From Candidatus Bathyarchaeota archaeon (GTDB lineage Archaea > Thermoproteota > Bathyarchaeia > Bathyarchaeales > Bathycorpusculaceae), in NCBI GenBank assembly GCA_026014595.1, contig JAOZHY010000048.1, forward strand, positions 124,001 to 188,000: a DNA stretch of 64,000 bases. Direction: 5' to 3'. A model generated the notes under the pieces. That model was given only the letters and a program-made list of their open reading frames with translations, was not told where the DNA came from and did no database searches. Positions 8,410 through 18,033 of this stretch are shown piece by piece (positions within the stretch are counted from its first letter, which is position 1; each line of letters begins with the position of its first letter). A program made the translations under genes and the position numbers.

Positions 8410-9787
8410 TTTCGTTCTGCGTCAACTTCCGCCGCAGCCGCCGAATCAAAGCGGATAAGTTCGGGCTTATCTTTACAAGATACTCTGGTGCCGCAGTCAA
8501 CTGCTTGTATTTCTCCGGAAGCTTTGCCAAGTTCGTGGCTGCCGTTGCGCGTATCTCATCAAGCGAGGGGAGACTGTAGGTTAGCTTGCCGTTCTCCATG
8601 ACTTTCCTCAGCAACGGCTCGCCTCCAACTTCCTCATCCGCCAACGCAATCACATCTCTCTCGTAAAAGCCGTCAGCGTCTTTGAACCTGTAAACCTGCT
8701 TCCGCCCTGGCAAGGTGGCTTTGCCCTCGCTCAGCTTCATTATCGGCGCGGAGGTGCCGTCAGCTGTCATGGTTTCGCAGAGCTTGTAAATCACGTCCAC
8801 GTAAGGCTTGTCCGCCGAGGTACCCATCTTTGTGCCGACACCGAACGCGTCAATCCTCGCGCCTTGGCTGAGCAACTCAGCTATTTTGAACTCGTCCAAG
8901 TCGCCGCTCGCAAAAATGCTCACGTAATCCAAGCCTTTTTCATCAAGAAGTTTTCTGACTCTTTTGCTTATAGTTGCCAAGTCGCCGCTGTCCAGTCGCA
9001 CACCGCTGAGCCGTAAGCCCTTTTGCTCGAGTTCTTTGGCGACGACGGCGGCTTTTTCCGCGCCAGCAATGTCATCGTAAGTGTCGATTAGAAGCGTGGA
9101 CTTGTTGGGGAAGGTTTTGGCGAACGCTCGGAACGCGTCTATCTCCCGCTCGTAGGACATGACGAAGCTGTGTGCCATGGTGCCGAACACTGGTATCCCA
9201 TAAGCCAAGCCCGCTAAAACGTTCGAAGTGCCTTGACAGCCTGCGATGTAGCTACACCGCGCCACTTTCATGCCTGCGTCGATGCCGTGCTCACGTCGCA
9301 AGCCGAACTCGATAACCGCCTTGCCCTTGGCGGCGTGGACCACGCGTGAGGCTTTGGTTGCAATCATGGTCTGCAGGTTGACCGTGTTCAGCAGGAACGT
9401 CTCCACCAGCTGCGCCTCGATTATTGGCGCCGTCACCCTGATTAGGGGTTCGCATGGAAACGCCACCGTGCCCTCTGGCACAGCCCAGACGTCGCCAGTG
9501 AACCTGAAGTCTCTGAGGTAGTCGAGGAAACGGCTGCTGAAACCCTGCTTCTTCAGGTAGGCGAGGTGTTCCTCGGTGAACTTGACACTTTTGAGGTAGA
9601 GAAGCACCTGCTCCAAGCCCGCGAACAGGAGGTAGCCGCGGTTTTCAGGCAGTCTTCGGATGAACAAGTCAAAGGTTGCGGGTTCGAACTTGTTGTTGTC
9701 GAAGTAGCTGGCGCACATGGTCAACTCGTAGAGGTCGGTGAACATACTCATGTTTTTTTCGCTTTGGTAATTGAGAAAAGGGTTCAT
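8381..9787 (-). CDS. pncB: Nicotinate phosphoribosyltransferase
   Basis: Catalyses nicotinate + PRPP (+ATP) to nicotinate mononucleotide in NAD salvage. The 468-residue length fits the family. Visible motifs are MFTDLYELTM near the N-terminus, EFGLRREHG (about 170), GTSNVLAGL, GTMAHSFVMSY (about 213), the phosphate-binding region DTYDDIAGA, VRLDSGDLA (about 275) and FGVGTKMGTSADKP (about 325). GATTAAATTT about 25 bp before the ATG suggests a nearly leaderless transcript. A nicotinamidase gene that would supply its substrate lies at 26139. The 3' end overlaps the convergent membrane-protein gene by 29 bp. Confidence 0.93.
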   Translation of the reverse strand: MNPFLNYQSEKNMSMFTDLYELTMCASYFDNNKFEPATFDLFIRRLPENRGYLLFAGLEQVLLYLKSVKFTEEHLAYLKKQGFSSRFLDYLRDFRFTGDVWAVPEGTVAFPCEPLIRVTAPIIEAQLVETFLLNTVNLQTMIATKASRVVHAAKGKAVIEFGLRREHGIDAGMKVARCSYIAGCQGTSNVLAGLAYGIPVFGTMAHSFVMSYEREIDAFRAFAKTFPNKSTLLIDTYDDIAGAEKAAVVAKELEQKGLRLSGVRLDSGDLATISKRVRKLLDEKGLDYVSIFASGDLDEFKIAELLSQGARIDAFGVGTKMGTSADKPYVDVIYKLCETMTADGTSAPIMKLSEGKATLPGRKQVYRFKDADGFYERDVIALADEEVGGEPLLRKVMENGKLTYSLPSLDEIRATAATNLAKLPEKYKQLTAAPEYLVKISPNLSALIRRLRRKLTQNEIRQQRSRVG

Positions 9788-9921
9788 GCGCTATAGTGGA
9801 GAGCGAGTAAATTTAATCCTTTCTGCGTTTGTCTTTAAAGTGGTAGAAGCATTTTTCGTTCTAATTTTCAGCGTTCTAATAAATAGATTTATAAGTTGAA
9901 CCGAGCAAACAAGGAAGCCAA

Positions 9922-12738
9922 ATGCCATTCCTGTACTCAGTCAAACGCGTATTCCGCTCATGGAAACTTTTCATAGCACTCTTAATCGGTATAATTCTTG
10001 CATCCACTTTTTTCGCAAGCATCAACATAAAAGCCAACCTCGCAGCCGAACAAGCCTTGGATCAACAGCTTAGCTCTCTCCTTACAGATATGGAGTTTAG
10101 TGCCAACCTCAACATCACAAACCTTGCATTTGCAAGGCAAAACATTTCAAGCATCGACGGCGTCAAGAATGTTGATGTTGTCGCAAGGTTTTACGGTCTA
10201 CCCATTTCATTACCAATCGACAACTACACTACCATCGAGTATACTCAAATGGCTTGTATGCCAAATTCCTCGCGAATTTATGATGAATGGGTAAACAAGC
10301 CCGTGGATGGAATAAAAGAAAACGAAACCTACCTGATCGGGGGCACACCTTTAGCGAAAAAAGTCGCCATAGGAGATAATATTTCGACAGTTATCGAGTT
10401 TCCAACTCCGAAATTTGATAATAAGACCACAGTTTACATTAATCTCACCGTGGCGGGGTTTGCAGAACTCACTAGCACCGGTTACTCGCTTATTTCGGGC
10501 AACACCTTCTATATTTCTCCGCTTTCTGTCGAGGATGCTAAGCAGAGGTACCTTTACCAATCAGACTTGATGATTATAAGTTGGGAAAACACTCTCGAAA
10601 AGCTCTGGGTTAACGCTCCGAACGGCACGGTTTACACAACTTTCTCGATTTATGTTGACCGTGACAAACTCTTAAGCCCATGGGACACAGCGACGTCAGC
10701 TGAAAACGTGCAGAGAGTGGCTGACAACATACAGAACAATGTCCTTGCCAATTTTGAAGCCCATGGCTACGTTAATAACATGCTTAGCTATGCCTTATCC
10801 AATTTTCAGTATAATTTCTCAATCACTTTGTTCAGCTTAATTGTGGTTTCAATTCCAATTTTCTTTGTAGCATGGTACCTCGGCTCCACAGTTTCCGACG
10901 TTTCCTTCAACTTGAGACGCCGGGAGATCGGGTTACTATCGACAAAAGGGCTTTCAAGCCGGCAAATACAGCGAATGTTTCTCGCTGAAGCCTTAGCTAT
11001 TGGCTTTATCGGAGGAGTACTTGGAGTAGTTGGCGGTTTAATTCTAAACCAAGTATATGCTGGCGGCAGCTTTAACTGGAATACATTGTTCAGTCCGCAA
11101 CTGTTTAGCCCATACACCGTGATTTTCACCGTTGTTTTCGGCATGGTTTTGGCTCTTTTCTCCGTGTTCTGGTCCGCAAGAAGAGCAGCGAGAATCCCAA
11201 CCGTAGAAGCACTCAGAGACTACATGCCGACAGAAAGTGAAAAGTTCTACCGAAAAAGGTTGCCGTGGATAGCGTTCATCCTTGGAGCTTACAAAATTGT
11301 AGTATACATCGCAAGCATTAACATGTCTCAACTTGTTTCAAACTTAAGCTTTTCTGGAAATTACCTAACAGTGTTGATTCTTACGCCTTTCTTGGTACTT
11401 GACCAAATACTCAACTATATTGGTCCTCTGCTGTTTTTCTGGGGCCTCACTAAACTATTAATCCAGAACTCTCTCAAATTCCAACAGTTAACATCCAAAG
11501 TCTCAATAGTCATGGGCGACCTAGGCCATTTAGCAGCAAAAAACGTCAGACGCAACCCTGCACGGATGGCAGCCATTGCATTTGTAGTCGCGTTCATAAT
11601 CTGGTATGGCGTTCAAGTAACTGGGCAATTGGCGAGCGAGCAAGATTACGCCGTTAGGCAGGTTCAGTACCAAGTTGGCGCTGACGTCACGGTTAGCGTG
11701 ATAAACGCCACCAAAGCTCCAATCATAATGGACGACATTTTGGGGAATGTTACAGGAATCAGGAACGCATCTTTGGAATGCACGCTTCGCCAGCCAGATA
11801 CTGTTGTGAAAACTGTTGACCCAGACACTTGGAGGGCAACAGCTTATTATGAGGAGGACTGGTTCAGCGGAGCTCCAATGGAACAAGCATTCAACGACAT
11901 GAAAGCAAACAACATGACCATCATCTTGGAGCGGAGGCTTGCCAAACAATACAACATGAACATAGGTGATACGATTGGCATCGATTTCCCATCGGGTCCA
12001 AGAAAGCTAAAGATTGTAGGACTATTTGGTCCAGAACCCGTCGAGGTTTCCGCAGGAATGGGAACGGCGACGTCTTATGCGACGCCAATGTGGTCGTTTG
12101 TGCCGAGAAACCTCTTCAACATGAGCAGCCCCTTCAGCGACGCTTACCTGTTGGAGAATTTTGAGACGAAGATACTGCTGAAATTAGATGCTGGCATTAA
12201 CGGAACCGCTGTGGCGGAAAAAATCAGGGGACTTGGTCTCGAAATTTATGGAGTTGACTCGTTTGAGGAGCAGTATGAGCAATCTCTGCGCATGAGCAAC
12301 GTATACACATACAGCAGTCTGCAAGTGGCGGATATTCAACGTTTAGGCTTAATCTTCGTTGTCCTCGCTGCTTCGGTAGGAACGGTGCTGATAAGTGTGG
12401 TCAGCTTGAGAGAAAGAAACCGTGAAGCCACCATTATGAGCGTTAGAGGCTTATCGTATCGGCAGCTAGTGTGGATGTTCCTTTCCGAGAACATTGCTGT
12501 AATAACATTCTCAGTAATCCTAGGCGTAAGCGTTGGATTAATAACCTTGTACGGCAACATAACCTCAACCTACGCTGTCATCCCAGAGATTGTACAGAGA
12601 CGCTTGGTTTTCCCAGCCGACTTCATAGTCTCCATCGCTTCTTATATAGCGGTCATATACGCCGCCACAATTGGTTCTATCCTGATAATGTCCAGTCAAT
12701 ATGTAACTAAACTTGAGAGGATGGTTAGGTTAAGATGA
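9922..12738 (+). CDS. FtsX/MacB-type ABC transporter permease, two FtsX domains
   Basis: A 938-residue permease with an N-terminal membrane helix (about residues 13-32), a large extracytoplasmic domain rich in N-x-T/S sites, a first FtsX core (about 290-425: three helices plus RREIGLLSTKGLS), a second helix and extracytoplasmic domain, and a second FtsX core at the C-terminus (RERNREATIMSVRGLS). MacB/LolCE relatives move lipids or peptides or transmit force to surface proteins; they do not import nutrients. ATTTATAAG at about 9888 lies some 30 bp before the ATG, so the mRNA is nearly leaderless. The stop overlaps the start of the ATPase gene by 4 bp. Confidence 0.85.
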   Translation: MPFLYSVKRVFRSWKLFIALLIGIILASTFFASINIKANLAAEQALDQQLSSLLTDMEFSANLNITNLAFARQNISSIDGVKNVDVVARFYGLPISLPIDNYTTIEYTQMACMPNSSRIYDEWVNKPVDGIKENETYLIGGTPLAKKVAIGDNISTVIEFPTPKFDNKTTVYINLTVAGFAELTSTGYSLISGNTFYISPLSVEDAKQRYLYQSDLMIISWENTLEKLWVNAPNGTVYTTFSIYVDRDKLLSPWDTATSAENVQRVADNIQNNVLANFEAHGYVNNMLSYALSNFQYNFSITLFSLIVVSIPIFFVAWYLGSTVSDVSFNLRRREIGLLSTKGLSSRQIQRMFLAEALAIGFIGGVLGVVGGLILNQVYAGGSFNWNTLFSPQLFSPYTVIFTVVFGMVLALFSVFWSARRAARIPTVEALRDYMPTESEKFYRKRLPWIAFILGAYKIVVYIASINMSQLVSNLSFSGNYLTVLILTPFLVLDQILNYIGPLLFFWGLTKLLIQNSLKFQQLTSKVSIVMGDLGHLAAKNVRRNPARMAAIAFVVAFIIWYGVQVTGQLASEQDYAVRQVQYQVGADVTVSVINATKAPIIMDDILGNVTGIRNASLECTLRQPDTVVKTVDPDTWRATAYYEEDWFSGAPMEQAFNDMKANNMTIILERRLAKQYNMNIGDTIGIDFPSGPRKLKIVGLFGPEPVEVSAGMGTATSYATPMWSFVPRNLFNMSSPFSDAYLLENFETKILLKLDAGINGTAVAEKIRGLGLEIYGVDSFEEQYEQSLRMSNVYTYSSLQVADIQRLGLIFVVLAASVGTVLISVVSLRERNREATIMSVRGLSYRQLVWMFLSENIAVITFSVILGVSVGLITLYGNITSTYAVIPEIVQRRLVFPADFIVSIASYIAVIYAATIGSILIMSSQYVTKLERMVRLR

Positions 12739-13631
12739 AAGGCTTAGACGTGAAAGTAAGAGACCTAGTTAAGGTGCACAAAACAGGCAAGATTGAAGTG
12801 CAAGCCCTCCGCGGGTTAAGCATGGACGTCAAAGCAGGCGAACTAATCGCCATCATAGGCCCCAGCGGAAGCGGAAAAACAACCTTGCTTAACATAATCG
12901 GCGGGTTAGACACAGCCACCGCCGGTTCAGTGCAAGTTGGTGATATCAGCGTAACATCCATGTCCATTACGCAACTAGTTGACTACCGAAGGAAAATTGT
13001 GGGTCACATATTCCAGACGCTGAACTTAATACCCACGTTGACAGCGAAGGAAAACATTGAATTCTCCATGATTGCCTCAGGCGTGCCGCGCGCAAAAAGA
13101 AAAGCACGAGTAAACGAGCTCTTGGGAACGGTTGGTTTGACAGACCGCGCAAGCCACAAACCTGAAGAACTAAGCGGAGGCGAACAGCAACGCATAGCCA
13201 TTGCAGCCGCTCTAGCGAATGACGCGCCTGTCCTCTTGGCGGATGAGCCCACTGGAGAGCTGGACACTGCAAACGCGCGAATTGTGGTGGAATACCTTGT
13301 GAAGGTAAACCGTGAACTCGGCAAAACCATAATCATGGTGACGCATGACCCAAGCGTGGCGAGAGTGACGCACAGGATTCTCCGCATCGAAGACGGTGTG
13401 ATAAAAATGGCGCTGACCCCGTCCGAGGTTATAGTTGAGGAAAAAGCTGTTTCCTATACTGACCAGTTGAGAGCAAGGATAGGCGAAATAAACACGCAGC
13501 TCCAGCGGCTAGACGACGACTTTAGGGCTGGAAAGATAAATGGAGACGAGTACACCGAGAAAAGGCTGAAGCTGAAGCAGACACTGGGAAGCTTGCGGGA
13601 AGAGCTATCCCGCATGGGCGTAGTACCATAA
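12735..13631 (+). CDS. ABC transporter ATPase, MacB/LolD type, with coiled-coil tail
   Basis: Powers the adjacent FtsX-type permease. Residues 1-225 are a LolD-like nucleotide-binding domain: Walker A GPSGSGKTT, signature LSGGEQQR, Walker [14 protein letters not shown] and H-loop THD. The roughly 60 residues beyond it are charged and predicted coiled coil (INTQLQRLDDDFRAGKING onward, a SHOCT-like short oligomerisation motif). The ATG sits inside the permease stop (ATGA overlap), so the two are translationally coupled. Confidence 0.9.
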   Translation: MKGLDVKVRDLVKVHKTGKIEVQALRGLSMDVKAGELIAIIGPSGSGKTTLLNIIGGLDTATAGSVQVGDISVTSMSITQLVDYRRKIVGHIFQTLNLIPTLTAKENIEFSMIASGVPRAKRKARVNELLGTVGLTDRASHKPEELSGGEQQRIAIAAALANDAPVLLADEPTGELDTANARIVVEYLVKVNRELGKTIIMVTHDPSVARVTHRILRIEDGVIKMALTPSEVIVEEKAVSYTDQLRARIGEINTQLQRLDDDFRAGKINGDEYTEKRLKLKQTLGSLREELSRMGVVP

Positions 13632-13662
13632 CAAAAATCACGGAAACTTCAGAGCAGCTGCT

Positions 13663-14136
13663 TCACTGACGCGTTTCCTCAGTTTGGATGCTCTGCCTAA
13701 GTCGCCTGCGCTGCAGTAATCCTTCAGCGATGAAAATCGCCATTGCAGAGCCAGTCACCAACGCCAGCAGCAAGAAGAAGATTTTAAAACTGTAACTCTC
13801 AACCGCGTAGTGCAGCGCCAGAACCACGAGCTCAGTGATTAGTATGCCCAAGAAGATGAGGGAGTAAACCAGCATTTTCGGCATTATGCGCTTGCCAACC
13901 CAAACGTACCCGCGCAAGCGCGCTTTGTCCTTTACCACGTACTCGCCGTAGTCGTTCTTCTGCAGCAAACCCATGTCTTCAAGCTTCTGCAGATGCCGGT
14001 AAGCCACGCTGGGGCTGCTCAGGTGTGCGCCCTTCACGACATCTCTTGGACCTACCGGCTTACCCTTTTTTACGGCGTACAAGTACACGGTGAGCGTTAA
14101 GCCCTCAGGTTCCTCTTTGTTCGCGTTGTTTGGCAC
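13663..14136 (-). CDS. Winged-helix protein with two membrane helices
   Basis: A 157-residue protein with an N-terminal winged helix (VVKGAHLSSPSVAYRHLQKL, about residues 30-65) followed by two membrane segments (about 90-112 and 117-140) and a basic tail. This layout suggests a membrane-tethered regulator or sensor. The start is set at the GTG at 14136, preceded by GAGG at 7 nt; an upstream GTG at 14151 is also open. It is convergent with the FtsX ABC operon and may respond to the same envelope signal, an inference from position only. Confidence 0.65.
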   Translation of the reverse strand: MPNNANKEEPEGLTLTVYLYAVKKGKPVGPRDVVKGAHLSSPSVAYRHLQKLEDMGLLQKNDYGEYVVKDKARLRGYVWVGKRIMPKMLVYSLIFLGILITELVVLALHYAVESYSFKIFFLLLALVTGSAMAIFIAEGLLQRRRLRQSIQTEETRQ

Positions 14137-14181
14137 GGTTAAGCCTCGCACCTGCGGTGACTATTTGACGGTATTCGCGTA

Positions 14182-15165
14182 TTAGCTTTGCTCAAAGGCT
14201 AAAGGCGCTTGGCGTTTGAAGAACAGGGGCAAACCCACAAGCGGTAGTGATATAATCCACAGGTCAAGATTGTGCCCGAGGAACCACGCGTACCAGTCGC
14301 TCCACAAATAGTTTTCTCCGAAGAAAATCCATGTTAAGTAATTCCAGAGGAAGTAGAGACCCAAAGCCACAACTATAACACCTAAAGTTCGCAAGTTAAG
14401 CTTTTCAAAAACTTCTGTCCCTATGGACTTTCCCGTAAAGTACGCAGTAAACACGGCTAACGCGGGCAAACCATATACGGTTAAGGCAAAACTAAGCAAG
14501 TTCTGCGGATAAGCACCAACGTATTCTGTTCCCTTCGACAGCAACGTCGATATCCACATACCCGTGTTGCTGAGCCAAAAAGCGAAAATGTAAACCACGC
14601 CTGCAATCAACCCCCATTTTATAGCCTCCGCCCGCGGTTTGTCTACTTTCAACGTGGACGCGAGCTTTACCAAGACAATGGGAATAGCAATAGCTGCCAC
14701 TAAACAAGGTACACCTGTTGAAATCAATAAAACTGTACTAAACTGCAACTCTTCTCCACCGCCACCGAAACCGCCCAATGCAACGGGCAAAACGCCCCAT
14801 ATTCCAGACACAAGAAGTCCAAGCCAGTAAATCGCCTCTAAAACCAGAACCCACCGGAGCACCTTAAACGTCGTTTGTGTGGAAAGTCCCTTCTTGGCAA
14901 AGTATAAGATGACTGCGGCGAAGGCTATGAAACTGGCTATGAACCTGAAAACAATACCGATAAAACCGGAAATATCTGTTACAAAAATCCAGAAAGAAAT
15001 TAAACCTGAACCTCCACCAACATACTCCCATTCGCCAATCCATGAAAGCGTAAACAACGCGTGAAAAGTGACCAGGAAATACGAGAGGGTGACTAAGAAT
15101 AATCCGATTTTCAGCGGTGAATAAAACTTCTGTTCGTTCATAGTCCCAAGCAACCGTTTTATCAT
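14182..15165 (-). CDS. Polytopic membrane protein, unknown function
   Basis: A 327-residue protein with about eight hydrophobic segments and short loops, including a Gly-rich loop (LGGFGGGGEELQ). I do not recognise the family. The open frame reaches 15372, but the extra part is hydrophilic, lies antisense to the rightward small membrane gene and lacks a ribosome site. The ATG at 15165 has GAGAG 7 nt upstream. It ends 46 bp before the HTH membrane protein start and may be co-transcribed with it. Confidence 0.6.
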   Translation of the reverse strand: MIKRLLGTMNEQKFYSPLKIGLFLVTLSYFLVTFHALFTLSWIGEWEYVGGGSGLISFWIFVTDISGFIGIVFRFIASFIAFAAVILYFAKKGLSTQTTFKVLRWVLVLEAIYWLGLLVSGIWGVLPVALGGFGGGGEELQFSTVLLISTGVPCLVAAIAIPIVLVKLASTLKVDKPRAEAIKWGLIAGVVYIFAFWLSNTGMWISTLLSKGTEYVGAYPQNLLSFALTVYGLPALAVFTAYFTGKSIGTEVFEKLNLRTLGVIVVALGLYFLWNYLTWIFFGENYLWSDWYAWFLGHNLDLWIISLPLVGLPLFFKRQAPLAFEQS

Positions 15166-15266
15166 TATTTCGCTCTCTTTCATTATTAGGCTTGTGGTCT
15201 GCAAACGCAGAGGCAGTTTTAAATACGAGTTCTTTTCTATTCGTCCATCTGGAGTGACGCGGGTTG

Positions 15267-15509
15267 ATGCTAAGCAGCAGGCAGATAAACATATTCCTGT
15301 ATGCAACTCAAGGCGTGGGCGCTGTTTTCGTTGCGGTTTTCTTAGCGGCTTACTTGGGCGGTCTTCCAACAACTAAAGTTCTCCATTCGGAGCCTGTTTT
15401 CAGGTGGCTGCTGTTGATTTTTGGTGCGTTGTTCCTAATTCTTATATTTGTGGTTGCGGTTGTTTCAGTTTTGTCCAGAGACAAGAAACAGATATCCAAT
15501 AATTTTTGA
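15267..15509 (+). CDS. Small two-helix membrane protein
   Basis: An 80-residue protein with two clear hydrophobic helices (about residues 10-30 and 45-68) separated by a short polar loop and followed by a basic tail (RDKKQ). GGAGTGA precedes the TTG/ATG start pair at 15264/15267. No family recognised. It diverges from the polytopic membrane gene on the other strand. Confidence 0.55.
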   Translation: MLSSRQINIFLYATQGVGAVFVAVFLAAYLGGLPTTKVLHSEPVFRWLLLIFGALFLILIFVVAVVSVLSRDKKQISNNF

Positions 15510-15607
15510 AGGATTGCTTTTGCAAAATTATTAATGAAGCGGTAGAGTTTTCAAATGTCAGTCCCGTAAACAATAAATTTCAGGGCTTGCTGTAATGTTC
15601 CGTAGAG

Positions 15608-16051
15608 ATGATTTTTATGTCAAAAATGAATTTTGAAGGAACCGCCACTTGGAAAGGCGGAACCGAATGTGCATTAAGCGTTAAAGGCAAGAACATCACC
15701 ACCGTGAGTCCTCCTCCAGCCTTCGGCGGAAAAGAAGGCTACTGCGTTCCCGAAGAAATCTTTGCGGCTGCACTGGCTTCATGCATGAACACGCTGTTCC
15801 TGCTAATCGCAAAAAATTCCAAGCTGGAACTCAAGAACTTGGAAACAACAGCTTTAGTCACCATGAACGTGGAAAGCTTAGAAAAACTGATTTTCACCCA
15901 CATCCACTTCGCCATGAACGTCAAACTTGAAAACGACAACGAACGAGAACGCAAAAAAGCCAACACAGTGTACCAAATGGCGCAGAAAATATGCCCACTT
16001 AGACAGTCATGGGGCGAAGACGTTCCAATAACATTTGAATTAAACTTTTAA
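15608..16051 (+). CDS. OsmC/Ohr family protein
   Basis: OsmC-fold proteins reduce organic peroxides with a pair of cysteines at the dimer interface. The 147-residue protein has a N-terminal beta region (FEGTATWKGG), the first conserved Cys in ALASCMNT (about 59) and the second in KICPLRQSW (about 130). This is the family spacing, so it is probably catalytically competent. The alternative start is the ATG at 15617. It is monocistronic, with poly-T after the stop. Confidence 0.85.
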   Translation: MIFMSKMNFEGTATWKGGTECALSVKGKNITTVSPPPAFGGKEGYCVPEEIFAAALASCMNTLFLLIAKNSKLELKNLETTALVTMNVESLEKLIFTHIHFAMNVKLENDNERERKKANTVYQMAQKICPLRQSWGEDVPITFELNF

Positions 16052-16214
16052 ACAGGAAAAAGCCAATTTCCCACTTTTCTCCCTATTTTTGCATATAAAA
16101 TCAACGGAACTGCATTTCTTTTTTAACCCTTTGTTCCAACCCTTTAGCATCATAACAGTACGAAAAATATTTATGAGCTACACGTAAAGTCTGAAAGGAT
16201 TTAGAAAGGCAGCG

Positions 16215-16307
16215 ATGAGGTTAATGACAAACGAGCTCATTGGGCAATCCTGGGAAGGAAACCCTGATGCCGACAAAGCGGCAAAGCATCAGGCGGAACT
16301 GGAGTGA
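16215..16307 (+). CDS. 30-codon leader ORF in a structured 5' region
   Basis: A short open frame, ATG at 16215 to TGA at 16307, with AAAGG 6 nt upstream. Its TGA overlaps the GTG start of the permease gene (GTGA), so the two would be translationally coupled. A TATA-like AAAATATTTAT at 16163-16174 puts transcription start about 15-20 nt upstream, making this the first ORF of the operon. The same RNA can fold: AGGATT (16196) with AATCCT (16246), ATGAG (16215) with CTCAT (16236), and CTGATGC (16264) with GCATCAG (16286). The start codon sits in a stem. It could be a regulatory leader peptide, a tiny real protein, or only the edge of an RNA switch. Confidence 0.4.
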   Translation: MRLMTNELIGQSWEGNPDADKAAKHQAELE

Positions 16308-17977
16308 GGAAACGCGTGAACCGCCGCAAAATCAATGATGCACTAAACGCGTTATCCTCCAAAAAAACACCAAAATACATCACCTACCTCGCAGCAATAT
16401 TGATTTTCCTCGCCTTAATCCTGCTCCCGCCGATACTCGGAATTTTCACAAAATTCGATACAATACAGCAAATTTTCAACCAGCCAGCACTCATGAACAG
16501 AGCATTGATCGCAATTGCAAACTCGTTCATAATTGCTTTACTCGTTTCAGCCTTTGACGTCATCGCCGGCGTTCCGATGGCGTGGCTCATCACGCGTGGA
16601 AAATCAAGATGGCTAAGCATTCTCGACACGTTAGCGGACATACCGTTCATCGTGCCCACCGCAGCATTAGGCTATTCCCTGCTGCTTTTTTGGAATGGAC
16701 CAGAAGGCATATCAGCCCTGTTCGGCGGCTCACTTATCTCTCCCGGATGGCTCCTCATAGCCCTGCTACACTTCACCTTCTCATTTCCCATCGTGGTTCG
16801 AGTAATGGTTGGCGCGTTGCTCGATTACAAGATGGAGTTCGAACGGGCATCCAGAACGCTGGGTGCTTCGCCCTTCACGGCAGTTCGCACCGTCACCATG
16901 CCCATACTCAGACCTTCACTGATTGCGTCGTATATTCTTGCGTTTGCTCGTTCGCTTTCAGAAACTGGCGCTACATTTATCGTTGCCGGACTCCTTGAGA
17001 ATGGGCCTGTCTTCCTTCAAAATATTAAAAATGAGCTGGCAGTTTCCAACCCGTCTCTCTATGAAGGCGCAACCGTGTTCACAAGCCTAGTACTCATTGT
17101 AGTGTCGCTGGCAATTTTCGCCTTTATACGGATTTTCGGTTCGCGGCTGAGGCTGCCAATCAAGGGATTCTGGCCTAGCTTCGAAAGAAAACTAAGCTAC
17201 AAGAAAGCTGAAGCCTCAAGAAACAGCATCACTTTGATAGTTTTCTTTCTTATAGTCCTGATTCCGTCTTTATTCGTGGCTTTACCAGCTTTCGAAGCCC
17301 TATTCAACCCCACGCTCTCGGAAGCGTTCTCAGGCTCAGGCATTTGGAGCGTTTACTGGCAAAGCTTAGTGGTCTCTTACGCGTTGGCAGGCATCGTTAC
17401 CCTGCTTAGCTTCGTGATCGGGCTGCCCATGGCGTTGATGATTGCGAGAAAAAGATTCGGAAGGCTCACCTCAACCACGTTTGATATTCTCGTCAACGTT
17501 CCGCTTATAGTTCCGTCGATAGCACTGGGAGTTTCCTTGAAGTTCTTCTGGCAAAGCTTCGCCTTCGTCCCTGAATTTCTGCTCCTTGTATTCGCGCATT
17601 TGGCGATTACATACCCTTACTTCGTGAGGTCGATGACCGCAGCGTTCGAACGCATAAGCCTCGACATGGAAGAAGCAGCAAGAACCTTAGGAGCCAAACC
17701 GTTCGATGTGTTCCGAACCATAATGCTGCCGTTGACGAAGTACTCGATTCTTTCTGGAGCCATCATAGTCTTCACCAGAAGCGTAAGCGAAACCGGCGCA
17801 ACCTTGGCAGTGGTGACAACGTTGCAGACAGCGCCGGTAGTCATTGTTAACTGGGTGAAGCAAGTTGTGCCCGCCACGCCATCGGACATTGGATTAGGCT
17901 GCGGCATCCTCATAGTGCTATCTCTTGCCATCTTGTTGACGTTGAGGTTTGTAACCAGAGGAAAGGGGAGGTATTGA
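16304..17977 (+). CDS. ABC importer permease, fused double domain (FbpB/ThiP type)
   Basis: A 557-residue protein holding two tandem binding-protein-dependent permease domains. Each has the EAA loop: FERASRTLGASPFTAVRTVT (about 185) and MEEAARTLGAKPFDVFRTI (about 455), with about twelve membrane helices in total. Fused permeases of this type serve iron(III), thiamine, sulfate-like anions or putrescine. Only the ATPase follows; no substrate-binding protein is present in the window, so the substrate is open. The GTG start overlaps the stop of the 30-codon leader ORF. Confidence 0.85.
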   Translation: MRKRVNRRKINDALNALSSKKTPKYITYLAAILIFLALILLPPILGIFTKFDTIQQIFNQPALMNRALIAIANSFIIALLVSAFDVIAGVPMAWLITRGKSRWLSILDTLADIPFIVPTAALGYSLLLFWNGPEGISALFGGSLISPGWLLIALLHFTFSFPIVVRVMVGALLDYKMEFERASRTLGASPFTAVRTVTMPILRPSLIASYILAFARSLSETGATFIVAGLLENGPVFLQNIKNELAVSNPSLYEGATVFTSLVLIVVSLAIFAFIRIFGSRLRLPIKGFWPSFERKLSYKKAEASRNSITLIVFFLIVLIPSLFVALPAFEALFNPTLSEAFSGSGIWSVYWQSLVVSYALAGIVTLLSFVIGLPMALMIARKRFGRLTSTTFDILVNVPLIVPSIALGVSLKFFWQSFAFVPEFLLLVFAHLAITYPYFVRSMTAAFERISLDMEEAARTLGAKPFDVFRTIMLPLTKYSILSGAIIVFTRSVSETGATLAVVTTLQTAPVVIVNWVKQVVPATPSDIGLGCGILIVLSLAILLTLRFVTRGKGRY

Positions 17978-18033
17978 CATGCCACTTTATAACTCTCATA
18001 GCAATACTATAACCCGCAAAGGAGAATCCTGTC

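Noticed and set aside
15166-15372. N-terminal extension of the polytopic membrane gene
   Set aside because: Hydrophilic, antisense to the small two-helix gene, and the ATG at 15165 has a ribosome site.
16196-16310. TPP, cobalamin or molybdenum-cofactor riboswitch
   Set aside because: The stems are real by eye, but the conserved TPP (CUGAGA/ACCUGA) and cobalamin box sequences are absent; kept only as an unspecified structured leader.
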